64,000 bases of DNA from Pseudoalteromonas arctica A 37-1-2 (GTDB lineage: Bacteria; Pseudomonadota; Gammaproteobacteria; Enterobacterales; Alteromonadaceae): positions 496,001 to 560,000 of the forward strand of contig NZ_CP011026.1 of NCBI RefSeq assembly GCF_000238395.3, in the 5' to 3' direction. Below, piece by piece: positions 51,723 through 61,918 of this stretch (position 1 is its first letter; each line of letters begins with the position of its first letter). Both the position numbers and the translations under genes were made by a program. The notes under the pieces are model-generated. The model was not told where the DNA came from and ran no database searches. It saw only the letters and a list, made by a program, of their open reading frames with translations.

Positions 51723-53501
51723 GTGAGCACAGTTAGCGAATTATTTTTACAACGAGTAGAGCAACATCTTCATATTATTTATGAGGGTGTTGAGCTGCCT
51801 TTATCGGTTACTGAGCTTGCTCAGCAACTTATTAAAATTATATTAGGTAGCAATGCACTGCGCGACCCGACACCCCATACAAACCGATGGGATGAACAAG
51901 ATATAGTATTGATTGCTTATGGCGACTCTATTATTAAACACGATGATAGCGAATTTGCCGTATCGAGCCCAATGGAGGCACCGCTTAAAACACTACACAG
52001 GTTTATAAAAGAGCAATGTGATATGCAGTTAAATGCGCTGCATATATTGCCATTTTACCCGTACAGCTCAGACGAAGGCTTTGCCGTAATGAACTACGTG
52101 CAAGTGAACGAGTCGTTAGGTGATTGGGGAGATATTCAAAATATCGCTAAAGATGTAAAGCTAATGGCGGATTTGGTTATTAACCATTGCTCAAGCAGAA
52201 GTGTATGGTTTGAGAACTTTTTAAATGATTTACACCCGGGTAAAGACTATTTCAAAACGGCCAGCTTAACGGATGATTTAAGCCAAGTTGTTCGCCCGCG
52301 AACCTCATCATTATTAAATACTGTAACTACGCCAAGCGGCGAAAAGCACGTGTGGTGTACCTTTAGTCACGATCAGGTTGATTTTGACTTTGGCAATCCT
52401 GATGTACTTAAAGAGTTTGTGGGAATAATTCGCCATTATTTAGACAATGGCGTACGTTTATTTAGACTCGATGCGGTTGCATTTTTGTGGAAACAGCTTA
52501 ATACAAGTTGCATTAACTTGCCGCAAACACATGAAGCAGTAAGGCTAATGCGAACACTTATTGAGCACGCAGAGCCCAGCGTAGTTATAATTACCGAAAC
52601 CAATATTCCAAACCAAGAAAACCTGTCTTATTTTGGTAATGCCAACGAAGCGCACAGTATTTATAACTTTGCACTGCCGCCTTTATTGCTTCATACATTA
52701 CTTAGTGGCGATAGCACTGCAATTAAGCATTGGATGATGAGCATGCCACCTGCGCAAAATGGTACGGCATACTTTAATTTTATAGCCTCGCACGATGGAA
52801 TAGGGCTCAGACCAATTGAAGGTTTATTGCAACCCAGTGAAGTGGCGTCACTTGTAAGTACCACTATGCAATTTGGTGGTTGTGTATCTATGCGAACCAG
52901 TAACGATGGAACGCATACACCGTACGAGCTAAATATTGCTTTATTTGATGCTCTCCAAGGGACGCACAATGGCCCAGATAAGTTTGGCCTGGAGCGGTTT
53001 ATGTGTGCTCACGCAATTATGTTTGCGCTTGAAGGTATCCCAGGGCTTTATATTCATAGTTTGTTGGGTACAACTAACGATTACGAACGCTTTGAAAACT
53101 CTCAGCATAACCGTGCTATTAACCGCCATCGTTGGCAAGAGTCAAAGCTACTGGCGGCAATTGGTGAAAAGTATAGTCATCATCATAAAGTGTTTAACGG
53201 CATAAAAAGTTTATTGGCGGTACGCAAAAAGCAAAGTGCCTTCCACCCAAATGCTACACAGTTTACGCTGCATTTAGCGGGGGGATTATTTGGTTTTTGG
53301 CGACAAAGTATAGACAGACGCCAAAGCATATTTTGTGTTTATAACATTAGCGATAAACCACAAACGCTCACATTGGCCGACTTAAACTTAATTAACACCC
53401 AAAAGTGGTTTGATTTGGTGGCAGATAAAACGATTGAAGAAAGCCAATTAACGATAGAGCTAGAACCATACCAAAGCGTGTGGCTGAGTAATATTAAATA
53501 A
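51723..53501 (+). CDS. GH13_18 glycoside phosphorylase, probably glucosylglycerate phosphorylase
   Basis: A 592-residue GH13 enzyme of the sucrose-phosphorylase subfamily. The nucleophile Asp is in FRLDAVAF (about 249), the acid/base Glu in IITETN (about 293) and the transition-state stabiliser in ASHDGIG (about 357). No secretion signal. Related bacterial enzymes cleave glucosylglycerate to glucose-1-phosphate and glycerate; the operon context favours that substrate over sucrose. GTG 51723 follows AGGGG. Confidence 0.8.
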   Translation: MSTVSELFLQRVEQHLHIIYEGVELPLSVTELAQQLIKIILGSNALRDPTPHTNRWDEQDIVLIAYGDSIIKHDDSEFAVSSPMEAPLKTLHRFIKEQCDMQLNALHILPFYPYSSDEGFAVMNYVQVNESLGDWGDIQNIAKDVKLMADLVINHCSSRSVWFENFLNDLHPGKDYFKTASLTDDLSQVVRPRTSSLLNTVTTPSGEKHVWCTFSHDQVDFDFGNPDVLKEFVGIIRHYLDNGVRLFRLDAVAFLWKQLNTSCINLPQTHEAVRLMRTLIEHAEPSVVIITETNIPNQENLSYFGNANEAHSIYNFALPPLLLHTLLSGDSTAIKHWMMSMPPAQNGTAYFNFIASHDGIGLRPIEGLLQPSEVASLVSTTMQFGGCVSMRTSNDGTHTPYELNIALFDALQGTHNGPDKFGLERFMCAHAIMFALEGIPGLYIHSLLGTTNDYERFENSQHNRAINRHRWQESKLLAAIGEKYSHHHKVFNGIKSLLAVRKKQSAFHPNATQFTLHLAGGLFGFWRQSIDRRQSIFCVYNISDKPQTLTLADLNLINTQKWFDLVADKTIEESQLTIELEPYQSVWLSNIK

Positions 53502-53511
53502 TACCTATTAA

Positions 53512-53538
53512 AAAGGCTCGCACTGCGAGCCTTTGTTT
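53512..53538. terminator. Bidirectional terminator
   Basis: AAAGGCTCG-CACTG-CGAGCCTTT with flanking A and T tracts lies between the convergent phosphorylase and TonB-receptor genes. Confidence 0.85.
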
Positions 53539-53561
53539 TAACTAATAAATTATTTTATTAA

Positions 53562-56405
53562 TTATAAGCTGTAGCTTAAGTTAATGTAGCCAAAGCGGCC
53601 AATGTTGTCATAACTTGCACTTCCTGCCCCGGTACCACGTGTTCCGTAAGGAAGTTTACGGTTAAATACGTTATCAACACCTACTTTAACGCCTAAACCG
53701 CTATTAAAGTTGTAACCTACAGTCATATCAGTAATAAAGTATTTACCGTAAGACATTTGATTACTTGGGTTAGGGTTGCTATCAAGTTCAAAATTTGTGT
53801 ATAGCTCTACTTCACTCAAAAAGCGTGTTTCAACTGTTGAGAAAAAGTTATCCATAACATAACTTACAGATAGGTTAGTTTGCCATTTAGCTTCACCTGC
53901 CGTGCCTGCGTATTCAATGTAGTTACTAGGGTCATCTTGGAACGGGTAGTCTTTACGTTCAATTAAGTAAGTACCAATTAAACGGGTTTTAAAGCTACCT
54001 TCAAGCGCGTCAAAGTCGTAACCTAGTTCAAAGTCTACCCCAGATGCTTTTTGCCCTGCAACATTTAGCACTGAGTTTTGAATAAGTGAAATTTGGCCGT
54101 TTGCATCGCGAGTTATTAAATTACAGTACTGGTTATTAATACCTGTTTTGCTATCTACACAGCGATCAAGAATGTCTTGCGCGTTAATTGTGTCAATTGC
54201 ATCTTCAAGTTCAATTTCCCAGTAATCAATAGTAAGTAGTGCGTTTTCTAAAAACTCTGGTTGGTAAACAATACCTACAGTCGTACTTGTCGATTCTTCA
54301 CCTTTTACATCACGGTTACCGCTTGTTAAACCATCTAATGAAGCAGAATCGTAATCTGAGTTGAAATCACTCGCTACACCCAATGCGGCACAATTTGCAG
54401 TGCGAGTTGCTCCGTTTGATAAATCACCTAGGTTGTCGGCGCGACACGGGTCGTCAACACTATAAAAAGTTTGGCTCGGTGCACCAAATACTTCACTAAT
54501 ATTAGGAGCTCGAAGCGCAGCAGATTGTGTTACACGCACACGTAGCTCATCGTTTACAGTCCAATCAAGGCCTAGTTTCCAGCTTGTGGCATCACCAATA
54601 GTGCTGTAATCAGCATGACGTACTGCTGTATCAAACACTAAGTCTTGAATAAGCGGTAAGTCAGTTAAAATTGGCATAGACACTTCAAAGAATACTTCGC
54701 GAACATTAAACGAGCCCTTATCTTCGCCCAGTGCGTTAAAGAACGTACCTTCTGCGTTATCAGGCTCTTTAGTTTCGCTTTCTTCTTTACGGTACTCAGC
54801 ACCAAATGCAACACCCACATAACCCGCTGGTAACTCAAAAATAGCGCCGTTTGCAAGTGATCCAGAAATAACCGTTTGTTTAATAGTTGAAGTGCCAACA
54901 GATACCGTATTAATGTAATCAATGGCTTGTTGAGATGGCGCACCAAACCCCATAATATTTACAGGAACACAGCCATCAGCTTGGGCTGCTGCACTACGAC
55001 AAACAACATTACCATTTTTATCTTCAACAGCATCAAGCGCATTAAAGTAATTAGCTAAAATCATGTTAGCGCCATTTTCGCGCTCTAGATCAGTTTGGCC
55101 GTATACTATTGAGGTATCTAATTCCCAATCATCAAATACAGTGCCTTTTAAGCCTGTTACAAAACGCGTTGTTTCACGGGTGTTGTTTTCTATACGACGG
55201 CCGAGGTCACTCATCATGCGGTTAACCATTATCGAGTCAACACCTTGGTCTTCCATGCGCGCTTTGATGCTTGGGTCTAGGTAAGGGTTATCAATTTTAA
55301 TGCTGTTATCATCGTCGCGGTAGAAATATGCTGGTTGGCCAATGCTTTCGCCTTGGCTATTTACATATTTCGCATCAAAGTAAACGTTCAAGTCGTCGGT
55401 TACATCGTAGTTAACTTTGAAGTTTACGTTGTAACGTTCAAACTCAGGCTGAATTTCTTCAAACTGGCCTAAGTTAAAAAAGTCACAGTTAGCGCATGCT
55501 GTGCCATCAACGTTATCGCCTATATATAAATTGTGCGCACTGCCATCAGGGTTAAAGCTATTGGTAAATAAAGTATTTTCAAGTGCGTAAACACCTGCGT
55601 TATTAATAGCGTAAAGACCGGCGTTAGGCGTTAAAATGTCATCTGGAAAAGCACTGCTATCTTTATTGCTATCAGTTTGAGCTTGATTGCGTAAGCTTCT
55701 AAAAGAAGTACTTGTCCAAGGATGATCAAGCGCATTTAATGAATCTTGGCCTGAGTACTCAATAGCAAAAGCAGCATTACCACGGTCGTTGTTAAAGTTA
55801 GAACCGTATGAGAACGTTGCTTTTTCGTTGTTGTAGCTGCTTAAATCGGCAAAACCACGTGTAACGCTAAAGTCCATGCCTTCAATGTTGTCTTTTAATA
55901 TAAAGTTAACAACACCTGTTACCGCATCAGCACCGTATACAGCAGATGCACCACCAGTAATTATCTCTACACGTTCAACCCATACACTTGGAATAGTGTT
56001 GGTATCTACAGATTGAGAACCTGCAGAGCTTGATACATGACGCTTACCATTTACAAGTACCAAAGTACGATCTGTACCCATGTTACGTAAATCAAGAATA
56101 TTTAAACCCGCAGTACCAATAAAACGGCCAGAGTTAGCCATAGAATATGTATTGCCAAGTGCTGGTAAGTTATTTAGCGCTTCACCAATGTTTACCGCGC
56201 CAGTGTTCATTAGCTGCTCGCCACTGATAACTGTTACAGGGGCAGGTGCAATAGCACCTTCACGTAAAATACGTGAACCCGTCACTTCAACACGTTCAAT
56301 TTTTGTTGCTTGCTCATCTTGTGCAAGCACAGAATTACTTGCTGTTGCAGCAGCAGTAATTAATGCACATTTAATGCTAGTAGAAAGTAAATTATGACGT
56401 TTCAT
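53562..56405 (-). CDS. TonB-dependent outer-membrane receptor
   Basis: A 947-residue receptor. Signal peptide (cleavage near VLAQ, about 30), a TonB-box-like ERVEVTGSRI (about 38-47), the plug domain to about residue 180 (VLVNGKRH, ERVEIITGGASAVYGADAVTGVVN), then a 22-strand barrel ending LSYSL. The extended insertion-rich barrel is typical of the Alteromonadales receptors linked with carbohydrate or peptide uptake. ATG 56405 is preceded by CTGGGAA. No transporter or enzyme cluster shares its strand, and no Fur box was seen upstream, so an iron role is not supported. Confidence 0.9.
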   Translation of the reverse strand: MKRHNLLSTSIKCALITAAATASNSVLAQDEQATKIERVEVTGSRILREGAIAPAPVTVISGEQLMNTGAVNIGEALNNLPALGNTYSMANSGRFIGTAGLNILDLRNMGTDRTLVLVNGKRHVSSSAGSQSVDTNTIPSVWVERVEIITGGASAVYGADAVTGVVNFILKDNIEGMDFSVTRGFADLSSYNNEKATFSYGSNFNNDRGNAAFAIEYSGQDSLNALDHPWTSTSFRSLRNQAQTDSNKDSSAFPDDILTPNAGLYAINNAGVYALENTLFTNSFNPDGSAHNLYIGDNVDGTACANCDFFNLGQFEEIQPEFERYNVNFKVNYDVTDDLNVYFDAKYVNSQGESIGQPAYFYRDDDNSIKIDNPYLDPSIKARMEDQGVDSIMVNRMMSDLGRRIENNTRETTRFVTGLKGTVFDDWELDTSIVYGQTDLERENGANMILANYFNALDAVEDKNGNVVCRSAAAQADGCVPVNIMGFGAPSQQAIDYINTVSVGTSTIKQTVISGSLANGAIFELPAGYVGVAFGAEYRKEESETKEPDNAEGTFFNALGEDKGSFNVREVFFEVSMPILTDLPLIQDLVFDTAVRHADYSTIGDATSWKLGLDWTVNDELRVRVTQSAALRAPNISEVFGAPSQTFYSVDDPCRADNLGDLSNGATRTANCAALGVASDFNSDYDSASLDGLTSGNRDVKGEESTSTTVGIVYQPEFLENALLTIDYWEIELEDAIDTINAQDILDRCVDSKTGINNQYCNLITRDANGQISLIQNSVLNVAGQKASGVDFELGYDFDALEGSFKTRLIGTYLIERKDYPFQDDPSNYIEYAGTAGEAKWQTNLSVSYVMDNFFSTVETRFLSEVELYTNFELDSNPNPSNQMSYGKYFITDMTVGYNFNSGLGVKVGVDNVFNRKLPYGTRGTGAGSASYDNIGRFGYINLSYSL

Positions 56406-57019
56406 TTGATTCCCAGAGAACATTTTATAGTAATTAAATACAATGTAGTTTTATCCAAATGCAGTTTGTATTTGGATAAAGCCCTATAACTTTTTTTATG
56501 AGGGCGGTGATTATTGCATGCTGATTATTTTATTAAAAGGAGCTAACTCACTGTAAAATAAGCAACTTGAATTAATCTGAAGGACGGTTGTTGTGGTTTT
56601 TGGTATTAATTACAAAGGCCCTTTAAATGATTTACTGTGGTGTTTTTACATTTAGTTTTTCTTATATGTTTTAGTTATTAACATTGGTTTTTATTTGTTA
56701 AATTTTAAGTTGTTTTTTAAGTCAATTTTTTGCAGTTTATAATTATTCATATATAAATTTTTATTTATATGAAGTTGCCAGCGAATGTTATATGTACTTA
56801 TTTGTAAAGGTTATGTGTGTTATTACTCTTTTAAAGTGATTTTTATTAGGTGTTTTTTATTCAAAAAAATCGTTATTTGAATATTTTTCACTATTGCGGC
56901 TTTAAAATGATTGATTTGTAAACCCCCTTTACAGCTCAAAGTGCTCATAACAGCTCGTAAAGTTACTTTGCTACGTAAACTTGATACAATTTAGGTGTTT
57001 TTAATTAATAGGTTTGACC
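56406..57019. other. 614-bp AT-rich intergenic region
   Basis: This is the shared upstream region of the TonB receptor (minus) and the cytochrome b562-like gene (plus). It is unusually AT-rich with many T-tracts. No gene, operator or clear repeat was identified. Confidence 0.5.
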
Positions 57020-57409
57020 ATGAAGTATTTAGTTATTATTTTTACCTTTGCGTTTAGTTCAATGTCTTTTGCGCAGCAAGAAGTCGATCTTGAAGTAAAT
57101 ATGAAAAACACGGGCCTTGCATATAAACAAGCGGTGCAGGCAACTCAACTTAGTGAATTTAATACTGCGATTGATGAATTTATAAAGCTGGTTAAAGTGA
57201 GTAAAACTGGTAAGTTTTACAAAAAACCTGAGCAGTCATTGCAGGGCCTTGATAAAGTGATTGCTCAAGCTGAACTTGCAAAAAAAGCAGCAAACGAGCA
57301 GGGGCTAAGTGCGGCAAAAGAACCACTGAAAAATATAGATAATTTACGTAAAAAATATCATGAGTTACACGAGCCTCCAGGGTTCTTTGAATTACTGTTC
57401 GGTTCATAA
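57020..57409 (+). CDS. Cytochrome b562 family protein
   Basis: A 129-residue periplasmic helical-bundle protein. Signal peptide cleavage falls near SFAQ (about 19). The mature start VDLEVNMKNTG carries the Met that ligands heme in cytochrome b562, and the last helix LRKKYHELH provides His candidates. A conserved HEPPGFFELLFG tail follows. Fewer than all b562-like proteins bind heme, so heme binding is probable rather than shown. Confidence 0.7.
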   Translation: MKYLVIIFTFAFSSMSFAQQEVDLEVNMKNTGLAYKQAVQATQLSEFNTAIDEFIKLVKVSKTGKFYKKPEQSLQGLDKVIAQAELAKKAANEQGLSAAKEPLKNIDNLRKKYHELHEPPGFFELLFGS

Positions 57410-57492
57410 ACCTAGACTATATGTATCTTTAGTAGCTACTTTTAAGCTAATTGCGTTAAAGGTATCTGCAGCAATAAATATAAGGAAACACA

Positions 57493-57879
57493 ATGGAAAT
57501 TTCAGTTTCAATGTTAGAAGGCCAAAAGCAAAGCGCTAAATTTGGCGACCTAGAAGTAATAAGCGATCAAAGCGTAAACGCTGGTGGTAATGCAGAGTAT
57601 CCAGAACCGTTTGATTATTTTTTAGTAAGTATGGTTTTATGTGCAGGTTTTTATGCGCGTAAGTTTTGCGAGCAGCGTGATATTTCAACGCAAGGTATGA
57701 CGCTTACTCAAAATAACGAAAATGTAGATGACAACGGTAAAAAGTTATTTTCAATTGAGATTAACCTACCAGACGGTTTTCCTGATAAATATAAAAAGGC
57801 GCTTATTGCAGCCGTTAACACCTGTACGGTAAAAAAAGTAATTCAGGCAGTGCCAGAGTTTTCAGTAGTGGTAAAATAA
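57493..57879 (+). CDS. OsmC family protein
   Basis: A 128-residue OsmC/Ohr-fold protein with two conserved cysteines (C50 in LCAGFY and C111 in NTCTVKK), the peroxidatic/resolving pair of this family. It probably reduces organic hydroperoxides in the cytoplasm; YhfA-like members have no assigned role. AAGGAAA precedes the start. Confidence 0.82.
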   Translation: MEISVSMLEGQKQSAKFGDLEVISDQSVNAGGNAEYPEPFDYFLVSMVLCAGFYARKFCEQRDISTQGMTLTQNNENVDDNGKKLFSIEINLPDGFPDKYKKALIAAVNTCTVKKVIQAVPEFSVVVK

Positions 57880-57889
57880 TCCCCCCCTA

Positions 57890-57919
57890 AATTAGGTAGC
57901 TTAAGCAAGCTACCTAATT
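57890..57919. terminator. Bidirectional terminator
   Basis: AATTAGGTAGCTT-AAGC-AAGCTACCTAATT, a 13-bp perfect stem between the convergent osmC-like and rpmJ genes. Confidence 0.75.
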
Positions 57920-57947
57920 AATTATATGTTGAGCATCCCCGTTTAAC

Positions 57948-58082
57948 TTATTTCTTTTTCATTCCTTGTACTGCTTTAAAGCGTGGGTTGTTTTTACAAA
58001 TTACAAATACGCGGCCTTTGCGTTTTACAATTTGACACCCCGGACGTTGCTTTGCACTTTTAAGAGAGCTTAATACTTTCAT
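57948..58082 (-). CDS. ykgO: 50S ribosomal protein L36, type B (zinc-independent, YkgO-like)
   Basis: A 44-residue protein ([20 protein letters not shown] start, KAVQGMKKK end), found by reading the minus strand. It has the L36 fold sequence but lacks the full C-C-C-H zinc set (only two Cys remain), which marks the C-minus paralogue. Its ATG overlaps the TGA of the L31 gene (ATGA), so the two are translationally coupled, like E. coli ykgM-ykgO. Confidence 0.92.
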   Translation of the reverse strand: MKVLSSLKSAKQRPGCQIVKRKGRVFVICKNNPRFKAVQGMKKK

Positions 58083-58345
58083 ACCTTTTCCTTTTTAACA
58101 GTCGATAAACTTTTAAAGCGACGATTAAACTGCGCAACGCGGCCATCGGTAGCGGTTGTTTTTTGCTTGCCTGTATAAAATGGGTGCGAGTCACTTGATA
58201 CATCAATAGGTACGTATGGATATGTATTACCGTCTATTTCTACTGTGCGGCTCGTTTTTATGGTTGAGCCAATAATAAAGTAAGAATCGGCAGCGGTATC
58301 GTGAAAAGCAACCACGTGGTAATCAGGATGAATATTTGGTTTCAT
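58079..58345 (-). CDS. ykgM: 50S ribosomal protein L31, type B (zinc-independent, YkgM-like)
   Basis: An 88-residue L31 paralogue (starts [16 protein letters not shown]; includes [15 protein letters not shown]) without the CxxC zinc ribbon of the housekeeping L31. C-minus L31 replaces the zinc form in ribosomes when zinc is scarce, freeing zinc. A Zur-like operator lies 18 bases upstream of its start. First gene of the two-gene operon with L36. Confidence 0.95.
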   Translation of the reverse strand: MKPNIHPDYHVVAFHDTAADSYFIIGSTIKTSRTVEIDGNTYPYVPIDVSSDSHPFYTGKQKTTATDGRVAQFNRRFKSLSTVKKEKV

Positions 58346-58362
58346 AATACGCCTAAATAAAT

Positions 58363-58385
58363 GATATGTGATAGTATATCATTTT
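58363..58385 (-). promoter_or_regulatory. Zur-type operator of the L31/L36 operon
   Basis: A 23-bp imperfect palindrome with core GTGATAGTATATC. Compared with the gammaproteobacterial Zur consensus (GAAATGTTATA-n-TATAACATTTC) it differs at four positions. A 9-bp outer dyad AAATGATAT / ATATCATTT overlaps it. The location between -35/-10 and the L31 start is typical for Zur repression. Confidence 0.7.
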
Positions 58386-58586
58386 AATTTAACGTATTTA
58401 TTCTCCCATTGCAAATTATTTAAATGTTCCCCAAAAAGGCCGTAATTGTTGGCTATTTGCGCAAATAAATCAAAAAATAAGCACTTGAATCAAAAATGCT
58501 GGCTATTGGCGTTTAGGCTGTTATAACTATATTTAAGAGTTAAAACGTTAACAAATACGGTTATAAAGTTATTACAGAGGTTATGT

Positions 58587-58856
58587 ATGAGTGACGCAAC
58601 ACAACAACAAGAACAAATTGATCAAGGGGTGATGGAAACCCTAAGAGAGCGCGACCACAGTACCTTGGCGCAACAAGTAAATCCTTTAACCTGCAACCAT
58701 AACGATATTGTAGAGTTACTTGCAAGGTATATGGCACTAAGCGAGCAAGAAGATGATGAGCTGTTTGATGATTGGTTTGATAACCTAACCAAAGAGCAAC
58801 ATACTGTTTTAAAAGTATTTGAAGTTTACCGTGGACAATATGAGCACCAAAATTAA
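58587..58856 (+). CDS. Hypothetical small acidic protein
   Basis: An 89-residue acidic protein, all-helical in appearance (DDELFDDWFDNLTKEQHTVLKVF near the C-terminal half). It has no cysteine motif except a single Cys, and no signal peptide. GAGG lies upstream of the start. I do not recognise a family; position and codon use look native. Confidence 0.5.
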   Translation: MSDATQQQEQIDQGVMETLRERDHSTLAQQVNPLTCNHNDIVELLARYMALSEQEDDELFDDWFDNLTKEQHTVLKVFEVYRGQYEHQN

Positions 58857-59181
58857 AGTGTTTATTTTTGTATGTATGCCAAATCCAGTGGTTATTTAAA
58901 TAAAACTAAATAGCCACTACTACTTTTTGTATTAAAGAGTAGCTACGTCAAACCAACCACTGATCCCACCTGTTTTCATCATAATTTTTTGCGGATTTAA
59001 TCTTATCTTTATTTAGGTACGACTTACTGACATTCATAAGTATTTATTGCTATTTTAAGGTAATGTTCTAGTTTTAATAGGCAGACTGTTTATAGTTTAG
59101 ATAAGTTTATCGGGTTATATACTCGAAAATATTCGCTCCCATCTCATAATTTATAAAACATTTAAAATTAACAGAGCTTTA
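58857..59181. other. 325-bp intergenic region
   Basis: No gene. A hairpin AGTGGTTATTTA / TAAATAGCCACT (about 58889-58917) followed by CTACTTTTT probably terminates the upstream gene. The remainder shows nothing further. Confidence 0.5.
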
Positions 59182-60144
59182 ATGATTAAACCTGAGATCC
59201 CAAGTAACGAAGCCGAGCGATTACACGCGCTTAGAGCATTAAAAATTCTAGATACGTCTCATGAAGAGCGCTTTGATCGTGTTACTCGTATTGCCAAGCG
59301 TATGTTTAATGTTTCTATTTCATTGGTTACTTTGATTGACGAAGACCGCCAGTGGTTTAAATCAAGGCAGGGGCTTGATGCGCCTGAGCTTCCTCGCGAA
59401 ACCTCATTTTGTGGCCACACCATAAATCAAGACGAGTTATTAATAATCCCAGATACAGCTCAAGACGAAAGGTTTTTTGATAACCCCTTTGTTACAGGCG
59501 ATCCTAAAGTACGCTTTTATGCAGGCTTTCCTTTAAAATTAAGGGAAGGAGTCATTATAGGCACTTTGTGCCTTGCCGATAATAAACCTAGACAACTCAA
59601 TGATGAAGAAAAACAATTACTAAGAGATTTAGGCACGTTAGTCGAGCGAGAAATTCAATCAATTCAACTAGCCACAATTGATGAGTTAACAAGAATCTCT
59701 AATCGACGTGGCTTTTTAAACCTTGCCGAACATACGCTAAATGTATGTAGGCGAAACAAAGTATCAATGTCGTTTATATTGTTTGATCTCAATAAGTTTA
59801 AACAAATTAATGATATTTATGGACACCACGAAGGCGATTTTGTATTAAATAAATTTGCACAAATTATGCTTAGTTCATTTCGTGATTGTGAAGTCATAGG
59901 TCGACTTGGCGGAGATGAATTTGTTGCGATGTTAAGCGACTCAGACGAGACAAAAGCAGAGTTTGTTTTACAAAGGTTTGCGGATGCAATAGCGCATGCT
60001 AATAATACCTTAAACAAGCCATACAAAATTGATTACAGTGTAGGAGTAACACACTTTAAACACGATACAGGTAAATCGGTTGAGGATATGATTCAAGATG
60101 CTGATGTTGCAATGTATCAGCAAAAAAAGCAGCAATCACTTTAG
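59182..60144 (+). CDS. GAF-GGDEF diguanylate cyclase
   Basis: A 320-residue soluble protein. GAF domain at about residues 20-155 (LVTLIDEDRQWFKS, FCGHTI, GFPLKL) and GGDEF domain at about 165-315 (active site RLGGDEF near 244). It makes c-di-GMP under control of a small-molecule or redox signal sensed by GAF. The four residues at the I-site position read RDCE rather than RxxD, so product inhibition may be weakened. Confidence 0.9.
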   Translation: MIKPEIPSNEAERLHALRALKILDTSHEERFDRVTRIAKRMFNVSISLVTLIDEDRQWFKSRQGLDAPELPRETSFCGHTINQDELLIIPDTAQDERFFDNPFVTGDPKVRFYAGFPLKLREGVIIGTLCLADNKPRQLNDEEKQLLRDLGTLVEREIQSIQLATIDELTRISNRRGFLNLAEHTLNVCRRNKVSMSFILFDLNKFKQINDIYGHHEGDFVLNKFAQIMLSSFRDCEVIGRLGGDEFVAMLSDSDETKAEFVLQRFADAIAHANNTLNKPYKIDYSVGVTHFKHDTGKSVEDMIQDADVAMYQQKKQQSL

Positions 60145-60218
60145 TGAACTATTTAGTTTAATTGCTGCTTGAACTTCACTTAACTTCCTCATGCTAGTAC
60201 GAATCTTATAATATGCCG

Positions 60219-61259
60219 TTATTCGCTATTGCAGTCATTTTTTGCCGCGGGTGATGCTAAAGACACATTTGGTTGCCAAACCCTGTTCCATATTTTATGA
60301 AGATTGTTTAAGTTTGGTCTTTGACTTATTTTTTCAAAGTTACCAATGCTCACTTCTGAATCATTTTTTTGACCCACTACAAAATTAAACACATAGTTGC
60401 ACTCCATGCCCATACGTAAATCAGAAAGTACAATATTGCTTTGCTGTTGGCGCACCGAATAAAACCCTTTAGTAAACCACTGCAAGCGTTTTATAGCCCA
60501 TTCATCGCTAATATTATTTAACAGTGAAGGCGTTGTTTGATAAGCCGTTAATGTAACATCGCTGGGTGCGTCAAATACTGATGCATAACCTTCGTAGTAT
60601 TGTCCGTCAGACATCACAACAATACGCCACAGCAAAGTGGTTAGCGGAGCAGGCGTACTAACATACGCATTTACTGGTATTTGCCTGTTGTTGAGAGCCG
60701 TTTTTACTTTGTCATCAATATTTACTTTTAAAATTAAAGCGCAAAATAAATATAGACTACTTAAAACTAAGGCTGCTGCATTTATACGATAAGCCGTTGC
60801 TGCTTTTATTTTGGGTATTAGCGTACATATTACGCCAATTAATAAAGGAAGCGTGTAAGCGGGGTCAATAATAAACACACTAGAAACCGCAAAGGGGTAC
60901 TCAGTAAAAGGCCAGAGTAGTTGTGTACCGTATACCGTTAGGCTGTCTAATAGGGCATGTGTAGATAAACTTAAAAATACTAGCCAAAACCAGCGCACTT
61001 TATAAATTTGCATTCCCGCGTGTACTTTTAATATTAGCCATACAATGAGCGGGCTAATTAATAAATGTATTAATAACGAATGGCTAAAGCCACGGTGATA
61101 AGTAAATGCTTCTACAGATCCGCCATATGGCAAAAATACATCTAAATCAGGGAGCGTGCCTAAAATTGCTCCCCATAAAACGGCTTTTCGACCTATTTTA
61201 TTGCCTAACACCGCATAACCTACAGCACTGCCTAATGCTACCTGCGTTAAAGAATCCAT
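60219..61259 (-). CDS. YdjM-like membrane-bound metal-dependent hydrolase
   Basis: A 346-residue protein with an N-terminal membrane domain containing MDSLTQVALGSAVGY, TLPDLDVF and the metal-site His cluster YHRGFSHS (about residues 54-61), the signature of the LexA-regulated hydrolase-like YdjM family. The C-terminal half is a soluble domain of unknown role. Unlike E. coli ydjM, no LexA box was seen upstream here. The enzymatic activity of this family is unproven. Confidence 0.78.
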   Translation of the reverse strand: MDSLTQVALGSAVGYAVLGNKIGRKAVLWGAILGTLPDLDVFLPYGGSVEAFTYHRGFSHSLLIHLLISPLIVWLILKVHAGMQIYKVRWFWLVFLSLSTHALLDSLTVYGTQLLWPFTEYPFAVSSVFIIDPAYTLPLLIGVICTLIPKIKAATAYRINAAALVLSSLYLFCALILKVNIDDKVKTALNNRQIPVNAYVSTPAPLTTLLWRIVVMSDGQYYEGYASVFDAPSDVTLTAYQTTPSLLNNISDEWAIKRLQWFTKGFYSVRQQQSNIVLSDLRMGMECNYVFNFVVGQKNDSEVSIGNFEKISQRPNLNNLHKIWNRVWQPNVSLASPAAKNDCNSE

Positions 61260-61918
61260 TTTAATTAATACCTTTAATTACTACTTTTGTTATTTATACT
61301 TTTTGATTATTAAAAAGCGTCAAAAAATCGGTTAAAACATTTAATAAGCATATTAATATTAATATACAGAGCTTATAAACTAAGCCTAGGCCTTATAAAA
61401 TCTAAAAACGCCACAATTCGCGATGATACAGCACTGTTTCGCCGCTGCTTGCGCTAAGCGAAAACGTAAATAAAATGAGTTTTACTAACGGCCAAGTTTA
61501 CGAGCATGTAAGTTCGAATCTTATAAATCACCAATACGTATGGCTAAGTCTGTTTTATGCTCGAGTAAATTAATAGTACTGCCGTATGAGGTTATATCAA
61601 GCGTTATGTGAGGGTATTATTTAGCGAATTCACCAATTAAAGGCGTAAGTTGATGCAATACAAAAGGGTTTGCCGCATCTATTAGCTGCTTGCCATTTGG
61701 CGCTTTCATCTGTGCATAAAATATTTAGCCTTTCGCAGGCGTATTTTAAAAGTATAGCTTTCCTCGCATTTTAAATTAAGCAAAATAATACCCCGTGGCG
61801 ACTTATAAGTCCTGTTCCCGTTTAAAATACGGATGGTCAATTTGTTACCATATTTGGAATGATAATTGCTTCTAATTATAAAAATAAAGTCGTCAATTTT
61901 TAGACACATGAGGCAAAA
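61260..61918. other. 659-bp region containing a LysR pseudogene
   Basis: The left 110 bases show only AT-rich sequence. The rest is dominated by the degenerate LysR copy (61374 to about 61790). No intact gene or promoter was identified with confidence. Confidence 0.6.
61374..61790 (-). pseudogene. Decayed LysR-type regulator copy
   Basis: Long stretches align with the intact LysR gene at 62421-63308, including the C-terminal TATAAAATCTAAAAA region, CGCCGCTGCTTGCGC, and GGTTATATCAAGCGTTATG. Two large internal deletions and several substitutions break the frame. The first deletion joins at the repeated GCACTGTTT, which occurs at both edges in the intact gene. Confidence 0.85.

Noticed and set aside
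61505..61530. GTTCGAATC sequence as a tRNA T-loop
   Set aside because: It lies inside the decayed LysR copy, with no acceptor or anticodon stem around it.
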